Assembly (NCBI RefSeq): GCF_004151105.1
Contig: NZ_PHRF01000020.1
Location: 1-64,000 of the forward strand
DNA from: Streptomyces sp. L-9-10
GTDB lineage: Bacteria > Actinomycetota > Actinomycetes > Streptomycetales > Streptomycetaceae
DNA length: 64,000 bases
Direction of reading: 5' to 3'
Position numbers and translations under genes: made by a program. This document shows positions 17,963-26,191 of this stretch, piece by piece; within the stretch, counting starts at the first letter, position 1; every line of letters begins with the position of its first letter. The notes under the pieces are model-generated. The model did not search any database. It was given only the letters and a program-made list of their open reading frames with translations, and was not told where the DNA came from.

Positions 17963-19525
17963 TCACGCGGCCGTCGCCAGTTCCTCCTTCTTCGGTACGA
18001 ACGCCACATGCGGCCGTCCGCCGCGCAGGCCGACCTTCAGCCGTACCCCCACCACCCGGGTCAGGATCAGGCCGATCGTCGCCGCCGCGAGCAGCGAGAC
18101 CAGGCCGCCCGTGGCGAAGCCGACGCGGGCGCCGTACGTGTCGGTGACCCAGCCGAGGAGCGGGCCGCCGATGGGGGTGCCGCCGACGAAGACCATCATG
18201 TAGAGGCTCATCACGCGGCCCCGCATCTCGGGGTCGGACGCCATCTGGACGCTCGTGTTGGCGCTGATGTTGGTCGTCAGGCCGAGCATGCCGATGGGCA
18301 GGAGCAGCAGCGAGAACAGCCAGACCCACGGCGAGAAGGACACCACGATCTCCAGCACGCCGAAGGCCATCGCCGCGAGGACGAGCAGCCGCAGCCGGCT
18401 GGTGCCGCGCCGGGCGGCGAGCAGGGCGCCCGCCAGGGAACCGGCCGCCATCAGAATGTTGAAGAAGGAGTACAGCCCGGCGCCGCCGTCGTAGACCTCG
18501 TGCGCGAAGGCCGTCAGCCAGATCGGGAAGTTGAAGCCGAAGGTGCCGATGAAGCCGACGAGGACGATCGGCCAGATCAGCTCGGGGCGGCCTCGCACAT
18601 AGTTCAGTCCCTCCCTGAGCTGTCCCTTTCCACGCGGTACGCGGACGGACTTGTGCAGCTCGTGCTGGCGCATCAGCAGCAGGCCGGTGAGCGGGGCGAT
18701 GAAGGACAGTCCGTTGAGCATGAACGCCCAGCCGCTGCCGACGGTGGTGATCAGGACGCCCGCGACGGCGGGGCCGATGAGCCGCGCGGACTGGAAGTTG
18801 GCCGAGTTGAGGCTGACCGCGTTGCGCAGCTGGCTCGGGCCGACCATCTCGGAGACGAAGGACTGGCGGCTCGGGTTGTCGACGACCGTCACCATGCCGA
18901 GCAGGAAGGCGATCAGATAGACGTGCCAGACCTGGACGTGTCCGGAGAGTGTGAGGAAGGCGAGCGCGAGACCGCACAGGCCCATCGCGCCCTGGGTGAG
19001 GAGCAGGATCTGACGCTTCGGATAGCGGTCGGCGATGACGCCGCCGTAGAGGCCGAAGAGCAGCATCGGCAGAAACTGGAGGGCCGTCGTGATGCCGACG
19101 GCCGCCGATGAGCCGGTCAGGCTGAGGACCAGCCAGTCCTGGGTGATGCGGGACATCCACGTACCGATGTTGGAGACGACGGCGCCCGTCGCGAACAGCC
19201 GGTAGTTGCGGATCCTCAGCGACGAGAACGTCCCGCCGCCGGTCGTGCGCTCGACGGCCGCGCCGTCGGCTATCTCACCGTCGGGTATCGCACCGTCGGA
19301 TATGCCGCTGTCGGATATGTCGCTGTCAGGTATGGCTGTCCCGCTGTTGGCTGTCCCGCTGGCGGGTGTGCCGCTGGCGGGTGTGCCGCTGTCGCGCGGA
19401 CAGCTGTCCTGAGTCGCACGCTCCGAAGTCGTTTTCTCCGAAGCCTTGTTGGCTCTGTCCGAGGTGGTGAGGTCGTGGGCGGATTTCGGTGCGGGGGCGG
19501 AGTCTGCTCCGGATCCCGTACTCAA
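17963..19525 (-). CDS. MFS exporter, DHA3/EntS-like
   Basis: 520 residues with 12 predicted membrane helices from about residue 110 on. Motif A is GVIADRYPKRQ, and DNPSRQSFVSEMV near helix 5 is typical of EntS-like DHA3 exporters. The N-terminal 95 residues are a cytoplasmic low-complexity extension with repeated SGTPA, SGTxx and DSDISDSGISDG units, encoded by degenerate repeats. It lies 30 bp downstream of a MarR gene in the same direction and is probably its target. Substrate unknown. Confidence 0.88.
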   Translation of the reverse strand: MSTGSGADSAPAPKSAHDLTTSDRANKASEKTTSERATQDSCPRDSGTPASGTPASGTANSGTAIPDSDISDSGISDGAIPDGEIADGAAVERTTGGGTFSSLRIRNYRLFATGAVVSNIGTWMSRITQDWLVLSLTGSSAAVGITTALQFLPMLLFGLYGGVIADRYPKRQILLLTQGAMGLCGLALAFLTLSGHVQVWHVYLIAFLLGMVTVVDNPSRQSFVSEMVGPSQLRNAVSLNSANFQSARLIGPAVAGVLITTVGSGWAFMLNGLSFIAPLTGLLLMRQHELHKSVRVPRGKGQLREGLNYVRGRPELIWPIVLVGFIGTFGFNFPIWLTAFAHEVYDGGAGLYSFFNILMAAGSLAGALLAARRGTSRLRLLVLAAMAFGVLEIVVSFSPWVWLFSLLLLPIGMLGLTTNISANTSVQMASDPEMRGRVMSLYMMVFVGGTPIGGPLLGWVTDTYGARVGFATGGLVSLLAAATIGLILTRVVGVRLKVGLRGGRPHVAFVPKKEELATAA

Positions 19526-19554
19526 AGTGGGTTCGCCTCCTTACGGCGCGCGGA

Positions 19555-19995
19555 TTACAAGTGGGCGAGCTTCTCCAGTACGGGGGCGGCAGCGCGCAGC
19601 TTCGCCCACTCGTCATCGTCCAGGCCTTCAGCGAGGGACGCCAGCCAGACATTGCGCTTGCGACGGCTCTCTTCGAGCATCGCCTCGGCCCGTTCTGTCT
19701 GGCTGACCACCTTCTGCCGACGGTCGTCGGGGTGCGGCTCGAGCCTGACGAGACCCTTCGCTTCCAGCAGCGCCACGATGCGCGTCATCGACGGCGGCTG
19801 GACATGCTCCTTGCGCGCCAGCTCGCCCGGGGTGGCGGAACCGCAGCGGGCGAGGGTGCCCAGTACCGACATCTCGGTGGGACTCAGCGACTCGTCCACA
19901 CGTTGGTGCTTCAGGCGCCGGCCCAGCCGCATGACGGCGGAGCGAAGGGAGTTCACGGCGGCTTCGTTCTCGTCGCCGTGGAGCAGGTCAGGCAT
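19555..19995 (-). CDS. MarR family transcriptional regulator
   Basis: 146 residues. Winged helix: SPTEMSVLGTLARCG, GELARKEHVQPPSMTRIVA, wing VRLEPHPDDRRQKVVS. First gene of a two-gene operon with the MFS exporter, the common layout for MarR-controlled drug export. The 5' flank is comparatively A/T rich and contains GTTAGCGTAAC, a probable binding half-site set. Confidence 0.9.
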   Translation of the reverse strand: MPDLLHGDENEAAVNSLRSAVMRLGRRLKHQRVDESLSPTEMSVLGTLARCGSATPGELARKEHVQPPSMTRIVALLEAKGLVRLEPHPDDRRQKVVSQTERAEAMLEESRRKRNVWLASLAEGLDDDEWAKLRAAAPVLEKLAHL

Positions 19996-19999
19996 GTTT

Positions 20000-20010
20000 G
20001 TTAGCGTAAC
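20000..20010. promoter_or_regulatory. Possible MarR operator
   Basis: GTTAGCGTAAC is an inverted repeat (GTTA-GCG-TAAC) just upstream of the MarR ATG, and ACTCATTACCC follows. Short, so only suggestive; position and the MarR gene are the main support. Confidence 0.4.
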
Positions 20011-20160
20011 TCATTACCCAACCTAAATACCACCCGGCTACACGCGCCCCACGGCATGCTCCGCAGCGACCGCGAAGATCATGCGAAGGATCACCCAAAC
20101 GAGTGAGAGCGCTGCGGAAAGTGACACACCGGGGCACGTACGGGCCCGACTCTGGTGCGT

Positions 20161-20343
20161 ATGGGATCGACAGTGCTCAGCCTGCGGATCGACGGTGAGC
20201 TGCTCGACCGGCTCCGGCACCATGCCGCCATACGCGGAATGAGCGTCCAGGACTATGTGGTCCGGACGCTCATTCGCGATGACTTCGACGAACGCTTCAA
20301 GTCGGCCGTCGAGGAGACGGAAAAGTTCTACGGGGTGAAATGA
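20161..20343 (+). CDS. Small ribbon-helix-helix-like protein
   Basis: 60 residues (MGSTVLSLRIDGELLDRLRH...). A beta-strand TVLSLRID followed by two helices, with HAAIRGMSVQDYVVRTLIRD as the turn and second helix, fits the Arc/CopG ribbon-helix-helix fold. No toxin gene follows, so it is not an obvious antitoxin. No Shine-Dalgarno precedes ATG; GTG six bases upstream is an alternative start. I recall very similar proteins as conserved hypotheticals in Streptomyces. The downstream 48 bp consists of GGCCCT repeats that may end transcription. Confidence 0.75.
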   Translation: MGSTVLSLRIDGELLDRLRHHAAIRGMSVQDYVVRTLIRDDFDERFKSAVEETEKFYGVK

Positions 20344-20391
20344 GGCGGCCCCCGCGGACCCTGGCCCTGGCCCTGGCCTCGGCCCCGGCCG

Positions 20392-21846
20392 CTACGTCAG
20401 ACCGAGCGCCGGCATCGCGTAGTAGAAGACGAAGACCGCCGAGACGAGATACATCGCCACCGGCACCTCGCGCCCCCGCCCGGCCGCCAGCCGCAGCACG
20501 CTGAAGCTGATGAAGCCGATGCCGATGCCGTTGGTGATCGAGTACGTGAACGGCATCATCACCATCGCCAGGAAGGCCGGAACGGCGATGGTGAAGTCGC
20601 TCCAGTCGATGTCCCGTACCGAACCGGCCAGGATCAGGAAGCCGACCGCCACCAGAGCGGGCGTCGCCGCCTGGGACGGGACCATCGTCGCCAGTGGTGT
20701 GAGGAACAGCGCCACCGTGAAGAGCAGACCCGAGACGATGGAGGCCAGTCCGGTCCTCGCCCCCTCGCCGACACCGGCCGTGGACTCCACGAAGCAGGTG
20801 TTCGCCGAGGCCGAGGACGCGCCGCCGGCCGCCACCGCGATGCCGTCGACGAAGAGGACCTTGTTGATACCGGGCAGGTTCCCCCGCTTGTCCATCAGCT
20901 TGGCCTCGTCACCGACGCCGAGGATCGTGCCCATCGCGTCGAAGAAGGACGACAGCAGCACGGTGAAGACGAACAGCACGCCGGTCAGGATGCCGACCTT
21001 CTCGAAGCCGCCGAACAGACTGAAGTCCCCGATCAGGCTGAAGTCCGGGGTGGAGACCGGATTCCCCGGCCACTTCGGGGTCGTCAGTCCCCAGCTCGGC
21101 ACCTTCGCGACCGCATCGATGATCATCGCCAGGACCGTCATCGCCACGATGGAGATCAGGATCGCGCCCGGCACCTTGCGGACGATCAGCGCGAGCGTGA
21201 GCAGCACCCCGATGACGAAGACCAGCACCGGCCAGCCGTACAGATGCCCGTTGGAGCCGAGCTGGAGCGGCACGGTGGTCTGGGCGATGTCCGGGATACG
21301 CGACACGAAGCCGGAGTCGACCAGACCGATCAGCATGATGAACAGGCCGATACCGATCGCGATGCCCTTGCGCAGCCCGAGCGGCACGGCGCTCATCACG
21401 CGCTCCCGCAGACCGGTCGCCACCAGCAGCATCACCACGAGACCGGCGAGTACGACCATGCCCATCGCGTCCGGCCAGCTCATCCTGGGGGCGAGCTGGA
21501 GGGCGACGACGGTGTTGATGCCGAGGCCGGCCGCCAGGGCGATCGGCACATTGCCGATGACCCCCATCAGCAGAGTGGAGAAGGCGGCGGTCAGTACGGT
21601 CGCGGTGACCAGCTGGCCGTTGTCGAGCTGATGCCCGTACATGTCCTTCGCGCTGCCGAGAATGATCGGGTTCAGCACGATGATGTACGCCATCGCAAAG
21701 AAGGTGGCGAAGCCGCCGCGTACCTCACGGCCGACCGTGGAGCCACGCTCCGAGATCTTGAAGAACCGGTCCAGCCCGCCGGACGGCTGCCCGGGGGTCG
21801 GCGGCTGGGCATCGGAACCGACCGGAGCGGTGGCCGAGGGGGGCAT
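20392..21846 (-). CDS. NCS2 family purine permease (AzgA/PbuG-like)
   Basis: 484 residues with 12-14 membrane segments. The motif GGFATFFAMAYIIVLNP at the first helix and the substrate region ASANTCFVESTAGVGEG are characteristic of the AzgA/PbuG guanine-hypoxanthine branch of NCS2 proton symporters. Start ATG 21844-21846 (MPPSATAPVG); a longer frame upstream is in repeat-rich leader. Divergent from the DUF2530 gene, a pairing I recall from other Streptomyces. Confidence 0.9.
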   Translation of the reverse strand: MPPSATAPVGSDAQPPTPGQPSGGLDRFFKISERGSTVGREVRGGFATFFAMAYIIVLNPIILGSAKDMYGHQLDNGQLVTATVLTAAFSTLLMGVIGNVPIALAAGLGINTVVALQLAPRMSWPDAMGMVVLAGLVVMLLVATGLRERVMSAVPLGLRKGIAIGIGLFIMLIGLVDSGFVSRIPDIAQTTVPLQLGSNGHLYGWPVLVFVIGVLLTLALIVRKVPGAILISIVAMTVLAMIIDAVAKVPSWGLTTPKWPGNPVSTPDFSLIGDFSLFGGFEKVGILTGVLFVFTVLLSSFFDAMGTILGVGDEAKLMDKRGNLPGINKVLFVDGIAVAAGGASSASANTCFVESTAGVGEGARTGLASIVSGLLFTVALFLTPLATMVPSQAATPALVAVGFLILAGSVRDIDWSDFTIAVPAFLAMVMMPFTYSITNGIGIGFISFSVLRLAAGRGREVPVAMYLVSAVFVFYYAMPALGLT

Positions 21847-22134
21847 GCGGAACCTCAGTCGTCGTACGAGAAGGACGTGCAGGACAAAGGACGTGCGGGA
21901 CGTGCAGGGCAGGCGGGTCAGGCAGGTCAGGCGAGCGGGGAAGAACAACGAGACAGCAAAAGAACGGACGAGCGAGCGAAATCCAGCCGGACTTGGACAT
22001 TCAAACGAACAAAACCAGTCAGCCAGAAACCGTTTCAGTATGAATACATGAGTCGAAGATCGCTATCTCCGCGCGTAGATACTGCCGGCGCCCGCCTCCG
22101 CGGCCCCCTGGAGGCCCCGCATAGACTGACGGGC
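21847..22134. other. Divergent promoter region of the purine permease and DUF2530 genes
   Basis: 288 bp without a gene. The permease-proximal half is a degenerate GGACGTGC/GGCAGGTCA repeat. The middle (about 21950-22070) is markedly A/T rich for this genome and contains short inverted repeats GAAACCGTTTC and GTATGAATAC, candidate promoter or regulator sites. I checked for a purine riboswitch and see no matching conserved core. Confidence 0.5.
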
Positions 22135-22449
22135 ATGACCGGTTCTTGGACGGGAACTCCCCGGCGTGCGGCGCCCGAGCCCCTTGAGGGGCCGGTCGTC
22201 GGCACCATCACGGGCGGCACGATCATCTGGTTCGCCCTCTTCCTTCTCCAGCTCCCGTTCTATGGCTGGTTCAGTGACCATGGGCACACCTGGTGGATCT
22301 GGACCTGCCTCGCCGGCGGCGGGCTCGGGCTCATCGGCATCTGGTACGTACGGGGACGGGACGCGGCGATCAAGCGCGCGGCGGCCGCGGCGGCGAACAC
22401 GTCGGACGGGACGGACGGCTCCGACCACCCTCACGGCACCACCCCCTGA
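22135..22449 (+). CDS. DUF2530 family membrane protein
   Basis: 104 residues with two membrane helices (TIIWFALFLLQLPFYGWF and WWIWTCLAGGGLGLIGIW) and a basic cytosolic stretch VRGRDAAIKRAAAAA. The PLEGPVVGTITGGT entry and GHTWWIWTC are the family signature as I know it. Function unknown; it is divergent from the NCS2 permease, so a link to nucleobase uptake is possible. Confidence 0.85.
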   Translation: MTGSWTGTPRRAAPEPLEGPVVGTITGGTIIWFALFLLQLPFYGWFSDHGHTWWIWTCLAGGGLGLIGIWYVRGRDAAIKRAAAAAANTSDGTDGSDHPHGTTP

Positions 22450-22588
22450 ACCGCGGCTGCGACCCCGGCCAAAGTCACATCCCCGGCCCCCTCGCCGTAC
22501 CGCCGGAGAACGATCCGCCTCATTCCCGGGTCGGATCTTCCCCCCGGCCGGCGGGTGAACGCGCCCGGCCGGCCGTACCGTCGAAACC

Positions 22589-25096
22589 ATGACGCAGCGG
22601 GCGAAGATCGACACCGACGGCCCCGAGCCGCACGGCCGCGGATCTCACGGCCCGACCGACCCCACCGGCCCGTCCGGCTCCAGTGGCCCGGCCATCGACG
22701 CGGGCGCCGAACTCGACCCCGTACACCCCATGCGACCGCCCCGGCCCGGCGATCGCCACAGTGGTCTGACCGCCGCCGAGGTGGCGCGGCATGTCGCCCG
22801 CGGCGAGGTCAACGACGTCCCGGTCCGCAGCAGCCGCTCGCTCTCCGAGATCATCCGCGCCAACGTCTTCACCCGCTTCAACGCGATCATCGGCGTGCTC
22901 TGGGTGATCATGTTCTTCGTCGCGCCGATCCAGGACACCCTCTTCGGCTTCGTGATCATCGCCAACACCGGGATCGGCATCATCCAGGAGTGGCGCGCCA
23001 AGCGGACCCTGGACGGGCTCGCGGTCATCGGTGAGGCGAAGCCGACCGTACGGCGTGACGGCGTCTCCGCCGGGATCTCCACCAGTGAGATCGTCCTCGG
23101 GGACCTCATCGAACTGGGCCCCGGTGACAAAGTCGTGGTCGACGGCGAGATGGTCGAGGCCGACAGCATCGAGGTCGACGAGTCGCTGCTCACCGGCGAG
23201 GCCGATCCGGTGCTGAAACGCCCCGGCGACCAGGTGATGTCCGGCAGCTTCGTGGTCGTGGGCGGCGGCGCGTTCCGGGCGACCAAGGTCGGGCGCGACG
23301 CCTATGCCGCGCAGCTCGCGGAGGAGGCGTCCCGCTTCACGCTGGTCGACTCCGAGCTGCGCAACGGCATCAGCACGATCCTGAAGTACGTCACGTGGAT
23401 GATGATCCCGACCGCCCTCGGACTGATCATCAGCCAGCTGGTCGTCCAACAGAACGACTTCAAGAACTCCGTCGCCAGGACCGTCGGCGGCATCGTCCCG
23501 ATGATCCCCGAGGGCCTCGTCCTCCTGACCTCCGTCGCCTTCGCGATCGGGGTCATCCGGCTCGGCCGCAAGCAGTGCCTGGTGCAGGAGCTGCCCGCCA
23601 TCGAGGGGCTGGCGCGCGTCGATGTCGTCTGTCTCGACAAGACGGGCACGCTCACCGAGGGCGGGATGGACGTCCGCGAGCTGCGACCGCTGAACGGCGC
23701 GGACGTGACGTACGTACGGCAGGTCCTCGGCGCGATCGGGCAGTCCGATCCGCGTCCGAACGCCAGCCTCCGGGCGATCATCGACGCGTACCGCGAGGAG
23801 AGCGGGCGGTGGCCCGTCACGAAGGCGCTGCCCTTCTCCTCCGTGCGCAAGTACAGCGGCGCCGCCTTCGGCGAGCCGGCCGGCGAGTCCTCCCGCTGGC
23901 TGCTCGGCGCGCCCGATGTGCTGCTGCCCTCCGACGACCCCGCGCTCGCCGAGATCGACCACCTCAACCAGCAGGGCCTGCGCGTCCTGCTGCTCGCCCG
24001 CACCGACCGTGCGCTGGACGCCCCCGACGCCGCCTCCGGGGCCCGCGCGACCGCGCTCGTCGTCCTGGAGCAGCGGCTACGGCCCGACGCCGCCGACACC
24101 CTCGCCTACTTCGCGGAACAGGACGTCGCCGCCAAGGTCATCTCCGGCGACAACGCGGTCTCGGTCGGCGCGGTGGCCGGAAAGCTCGGCCTCCCGGGCG
24201 CGGAGCACCCGGTCGACGCCCGCCACCTGCCCGCCGACCGGGCGGAGATGGCCGAGGTGCTCGACTCCGGCGCGGTCTTCGGCCGGGTCACCCCGCAGCA
24301 GAAACGCGACATGGTCGGCGCGCTCCAGTCACGCGGGCATACGGTCGCGATGACCGGGGACGGCGTCAACGACGTCCTGGCGCTGAAGGACGCGGACATC
24401 GGCGTCTCGATGGGCTCGGGCTCGGAGGCGACGCGCGCCGTCGCCCAGATCGTGCTGCTGAACAACAGCTTCTCGACGCTGCCGTCGGTGGTCGCCGAGG
24501 GCCGCAGGGTCATCGGCAACATCACGCGCGTGGCGACGCTCTTCCTGACGAAGACGGTCTACTCGGTGCTGCTGGCGATCCTGGTGGCCTGTTTCCAGGT
24601 GGAGTACCCGTTCCTGCCGCGCCATCTGACGCTGCTCTCCACGCTGACGATCGGCATCCCGGCGTTCTTCCTGGCGCTGGCCCCGAACACCGAACGCGCG
24701 CGGCCGAACTTCGTTCGCAGGGTGATGCGGTACGCGATCCCCTCGGGTGTCATCGCGGCGATCGCCACCTTCGTCACGTATCTGCTGGCCCGGAGCCACT
24801 ATTCGGGCCCCGGCGCCCTGAACGCGGAGACCAGCGCGGCCACGCTCACGCTGTTCCTGGTCTCCATGTGGGTGCTGGCGATCGTGGCGCGCCCCTACAC
24901 CTGGTGGCGGATCGGCCTGGTGGTGTCCATGGGGGCGGCGTTCCTGGTGGTGCTGGCCGTGCCGTGGCTCCAGCACTTCTTCGCGCTGAAACTGGTGGGT
25001 ACGACGATGCCGTGGACGGCGGTCGCCATCGCGGTGGTGGCATCGGCGGCGCTGGAGTTCTGCTGGCGGTGGGTGGGCCGCAGATTCACGGCGTAG
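22589..25096 (+). CDS. Cation-translocating P-type ATPase, CtpE-like
   Basis: 835 residues with the P-type core. Dephosphorylation loop SLLTGEAD, helix-4 motif IVPMIPEGLVLL near 307, phosphorylation site CLDKTGTLTEGG near 350, and hinge TGDGVNDVLALKDADIG. There is no metal-binding HMA domain and no CPC motif, so it is not a heavy-metal pump; PEGL points to the group that includes mycobacterial CtpE (calcium). About 60 N-terminal residues are Gly/Pro/Asp-rich and disordered. Ends with six or so membrane helices. Ion specificity is inferred. Confidence 0.88.
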   Translation: MTQRAKIDTDGPEPHGRGSHGPTDPTGPSGSSGPAIDAGAELDPVHPMRPPRPGDRHSGLTAAEVARHVARGEVNDVPVRSSRSLSEIIRANVFTRFNAIIGVLWVIMFFVAPIQDTLFGFVIIANTGIGIIQEWRAKRTLDGLAVIGEAKPTVRRDGVSAGISTSEIVLGDLIELGPGDKVVVDGEMVEADSIEVDESLLTGEADPVLKRPGDQVMSGSFVVVGGGAFRATKVGRDAYAAQLAEEASRFTLVDSELRNGISTILKYVTWMMIPTALGLIISQLVVQQNDFKNSVARTVGGIVPMIPEGLVLLTSVAFAIGVIRLGRKQCLVQELPAIEGLARVDVVCLDKTGTLTEGGMDVRELRPLNGADVTYVRQVLGAIGQSDPRPNASLRAIIDAYREESGRWPVTKALPFSSVRKYSGAAFGEPAGESSRWLLGAPDVLLPSDDPALAEIDHLNQQGLRVLLLARTDRALDAPDAASGARATALVVLEQRLRPDAADTLAYFAEQDVAAKVISGDNAVSVGAVAGKLGLPGAEHPVDARHLPADRAEMAEVLDSGAVFGRVTPQQKRDMVGALQSRGHTVAMTGDGVNDVLALKDADIGVSMGSGSEATRAVAQIVLLNNSFSTLPSVVAEGRRVIGNITRVATLFLTKTVYSVLLAILVACFQVEYPFLPRHLTLLSTLTIGIPAFFLALAPNTERARPNFVRRVMRYAIPSGVIAAIATFVTYLLARSHYSGPGALNAETSAATLTLFLVSMWVLAIVARPYTWWRIGLVVSMGAAFLVVLAVPWLQHFFALKLVGTTMPWTAVAIAVVASAALEFCWRWVGRRFTA

Positions 25097-25102
25097 TTGC
25101 CG

Positions 25103-25170
25103 GCGGTGGCGACAGAGCCAGGAGGGGCCCGGCAGTCGGCCGGGCCCCTCCTGGCTTCTGTCGCCACCGC
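25103..25170. terminator. Very long bidirectional terminator hairpin
   Basis: GCGGTGGCGACAG...GGCCCGGC and its complement form a stem of about 30 bp with one mismatch and a short AGTC-type loop. It lies between convergent genes (P-type ATPase and secreted protein). One of the strongest stem structures in the window. Confidence 0.85.
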
Positions 25171-25179
25171 ACGCTCGGG

Positions 25180-26046
25180 CTACTTCACGTCGACGAAGTC
25201 ACCGGTGGCGCTGACCGCGGGGGTCGAGGCCGTACCGGCGAAGCTCCAGCGCCAGTAGCCGTCCTCGACGGCCTTGACCGTGGTCTTCAGCGTGCCGGTG
25301 CTGGAGCCCTTCACGGTCTTGACGGTGGTGTAGGTGCTGCTGTTCTTCTTCCGGAACTGGAGCTTCACGGACTGGGTGGCGTAACCCTTGTAGGTGCCGG
25401 TCTCCCAGTTGGCGCGCGACAGCTTGCCGGTGACCGTGATGGTCTTGCCCTTCTTCACCGGCTCCGGGGCGGCGTTGACGTCCAGCTTGGAGAGACGCTG
25501 CATCCGGATCTGCGCGGCGGTGTACTTCTCCGCGATCTCGAAGTCGTTGGAGAGGACGAAGGCGGCGGCCTTCCAGTACGTGGCCGTCGCGTTGGTGAGA
25601 TACCACGGGTCGACCGTGACACTCAGCGTGCAGGTCGAGGTGGTGGCGCTGGCCGCCTTGCACGTGGCGGCGTCCTCGTTCTGGTCGAAGCCGTAGTACA
25701 TGTCCGTGGCGGCGTCCTTGCTGAACCAGAGGAACGTCGCCGCGTCGGCGATACCCGACTTGTGGGACGCGGTGATCGCGATCGACACCTTCTTGGTGGC
25801 GGTGGTGCCGACGACGATGGGCTTGCCGCCGTTCACGACGACCTTGCTGATCACCGGAAGCGCGGCGGCCTTCGACGCGGCGAGTCCCTTGGCCTTGGGC
25901 GCGGCGGCTCGGTCCTGCGCCGGGAAACCGAAGGACGTGATCGCCGGGAGGTCGTCGTGGGACTGAGCCGCCTGGGACGCCGGTACGGCGAGGGCGGACA
26001 GGGCCAGGGCGCCGGAGACAGCGGCAACGGTGGCACGAATACGCAT
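25180..26046 (-). CDS. Secreted protein with Ig-like/beta domains, function unknown
   Basis: 288 residues. Signal peptide MRIRATVAAVSGALALSALA ending near PASQA. The mature protein is Thr/Ser/Lys-rich and predicted all-beta, with two apparent domains: about 70-175 (VVGTTATKKVSIAITASH, CTLSVTVDPWYL) and about 190-288 (KKGKTITVTGKLSRANWETG, WRWSFAGTASTPAVSATG), the second resembling bacterial Ig-like domains. Two cysteines, near 150 and 159, could form a disulfide. No catalytic motif. The leader contains a nested hairpin. Confidence 0.8.
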   Translation of the reverse strand: MRIRATVAAVSGALALSALAVPASQAAQSHDDLPAITSFGFPAQDRAAAPKAKGLAASKAAALPVISKVVVNGGKPIVVGTTATKKVSIAITASHKSGIADAATFLWFSKDAATDMYYGFDQNEDAATCKAASATTSTCTLSVTVDPWYLTNATATYWKAAAFVLSNDFEIAEKYTAAQIRMQRLSKLDVNAAPEPVKKGKTITVTGKLSRANWETGTYKGYATQSVKLQFRKKNSSTYTTVKTVKGSSTGTLKTTVKAVEDGYWRWSFAGTASTPAVSATGDFVDVK

Positions 26047-26058
26047 GTGTTCCCCAAG

Positions 26059-26093
26059 TCTGGTCTGTGGGTCTGCTGACCCGACTGACCAGA
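26059..26093. promoter_or_regulatory. Nested hairpin in the leader of the secreted-protein gene
   Basis: TCTGGTC (26059-26065) pairs with GACCAGA (26087-26093), enclosing GGGTC pairing with GACCC. It begins 12 bp upstream of the ATG, so as RNA it lies next to or over the ribosome-binding region and may affect translation. As DNA it is an operator candidate. Confidence 0.5.
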
Positions 26094-26191
26094 CCTGGGA
26101 CCAACGTGAAAGGTTGTGCACAAAGGTGAAGTTTTCGCGAAGGCATGTTTGGGGCTGATGTCTGGGACTGCCAACACACCGCCCCGGACCG

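Noticed and set aside
20038..20223. 61-residue frame opposite the ribbon-helix-helix gene
   Set aside because: Overlaps the start and promoter of the better supported gene; no family features.
21847..22134. Purine riboswitch before the NCS2 permease
   Set aside because: No conserved loop-loop or core nucleotides found; the region looks like repeats plus an A/T-rich promoter.
23395..26079. 894-residue frame in another phase of the P-type ATPase and across its terminator
   Set aside because: Arg/Gly-rich out-of-phase translation; the ATPase motifs are all in the other frame.
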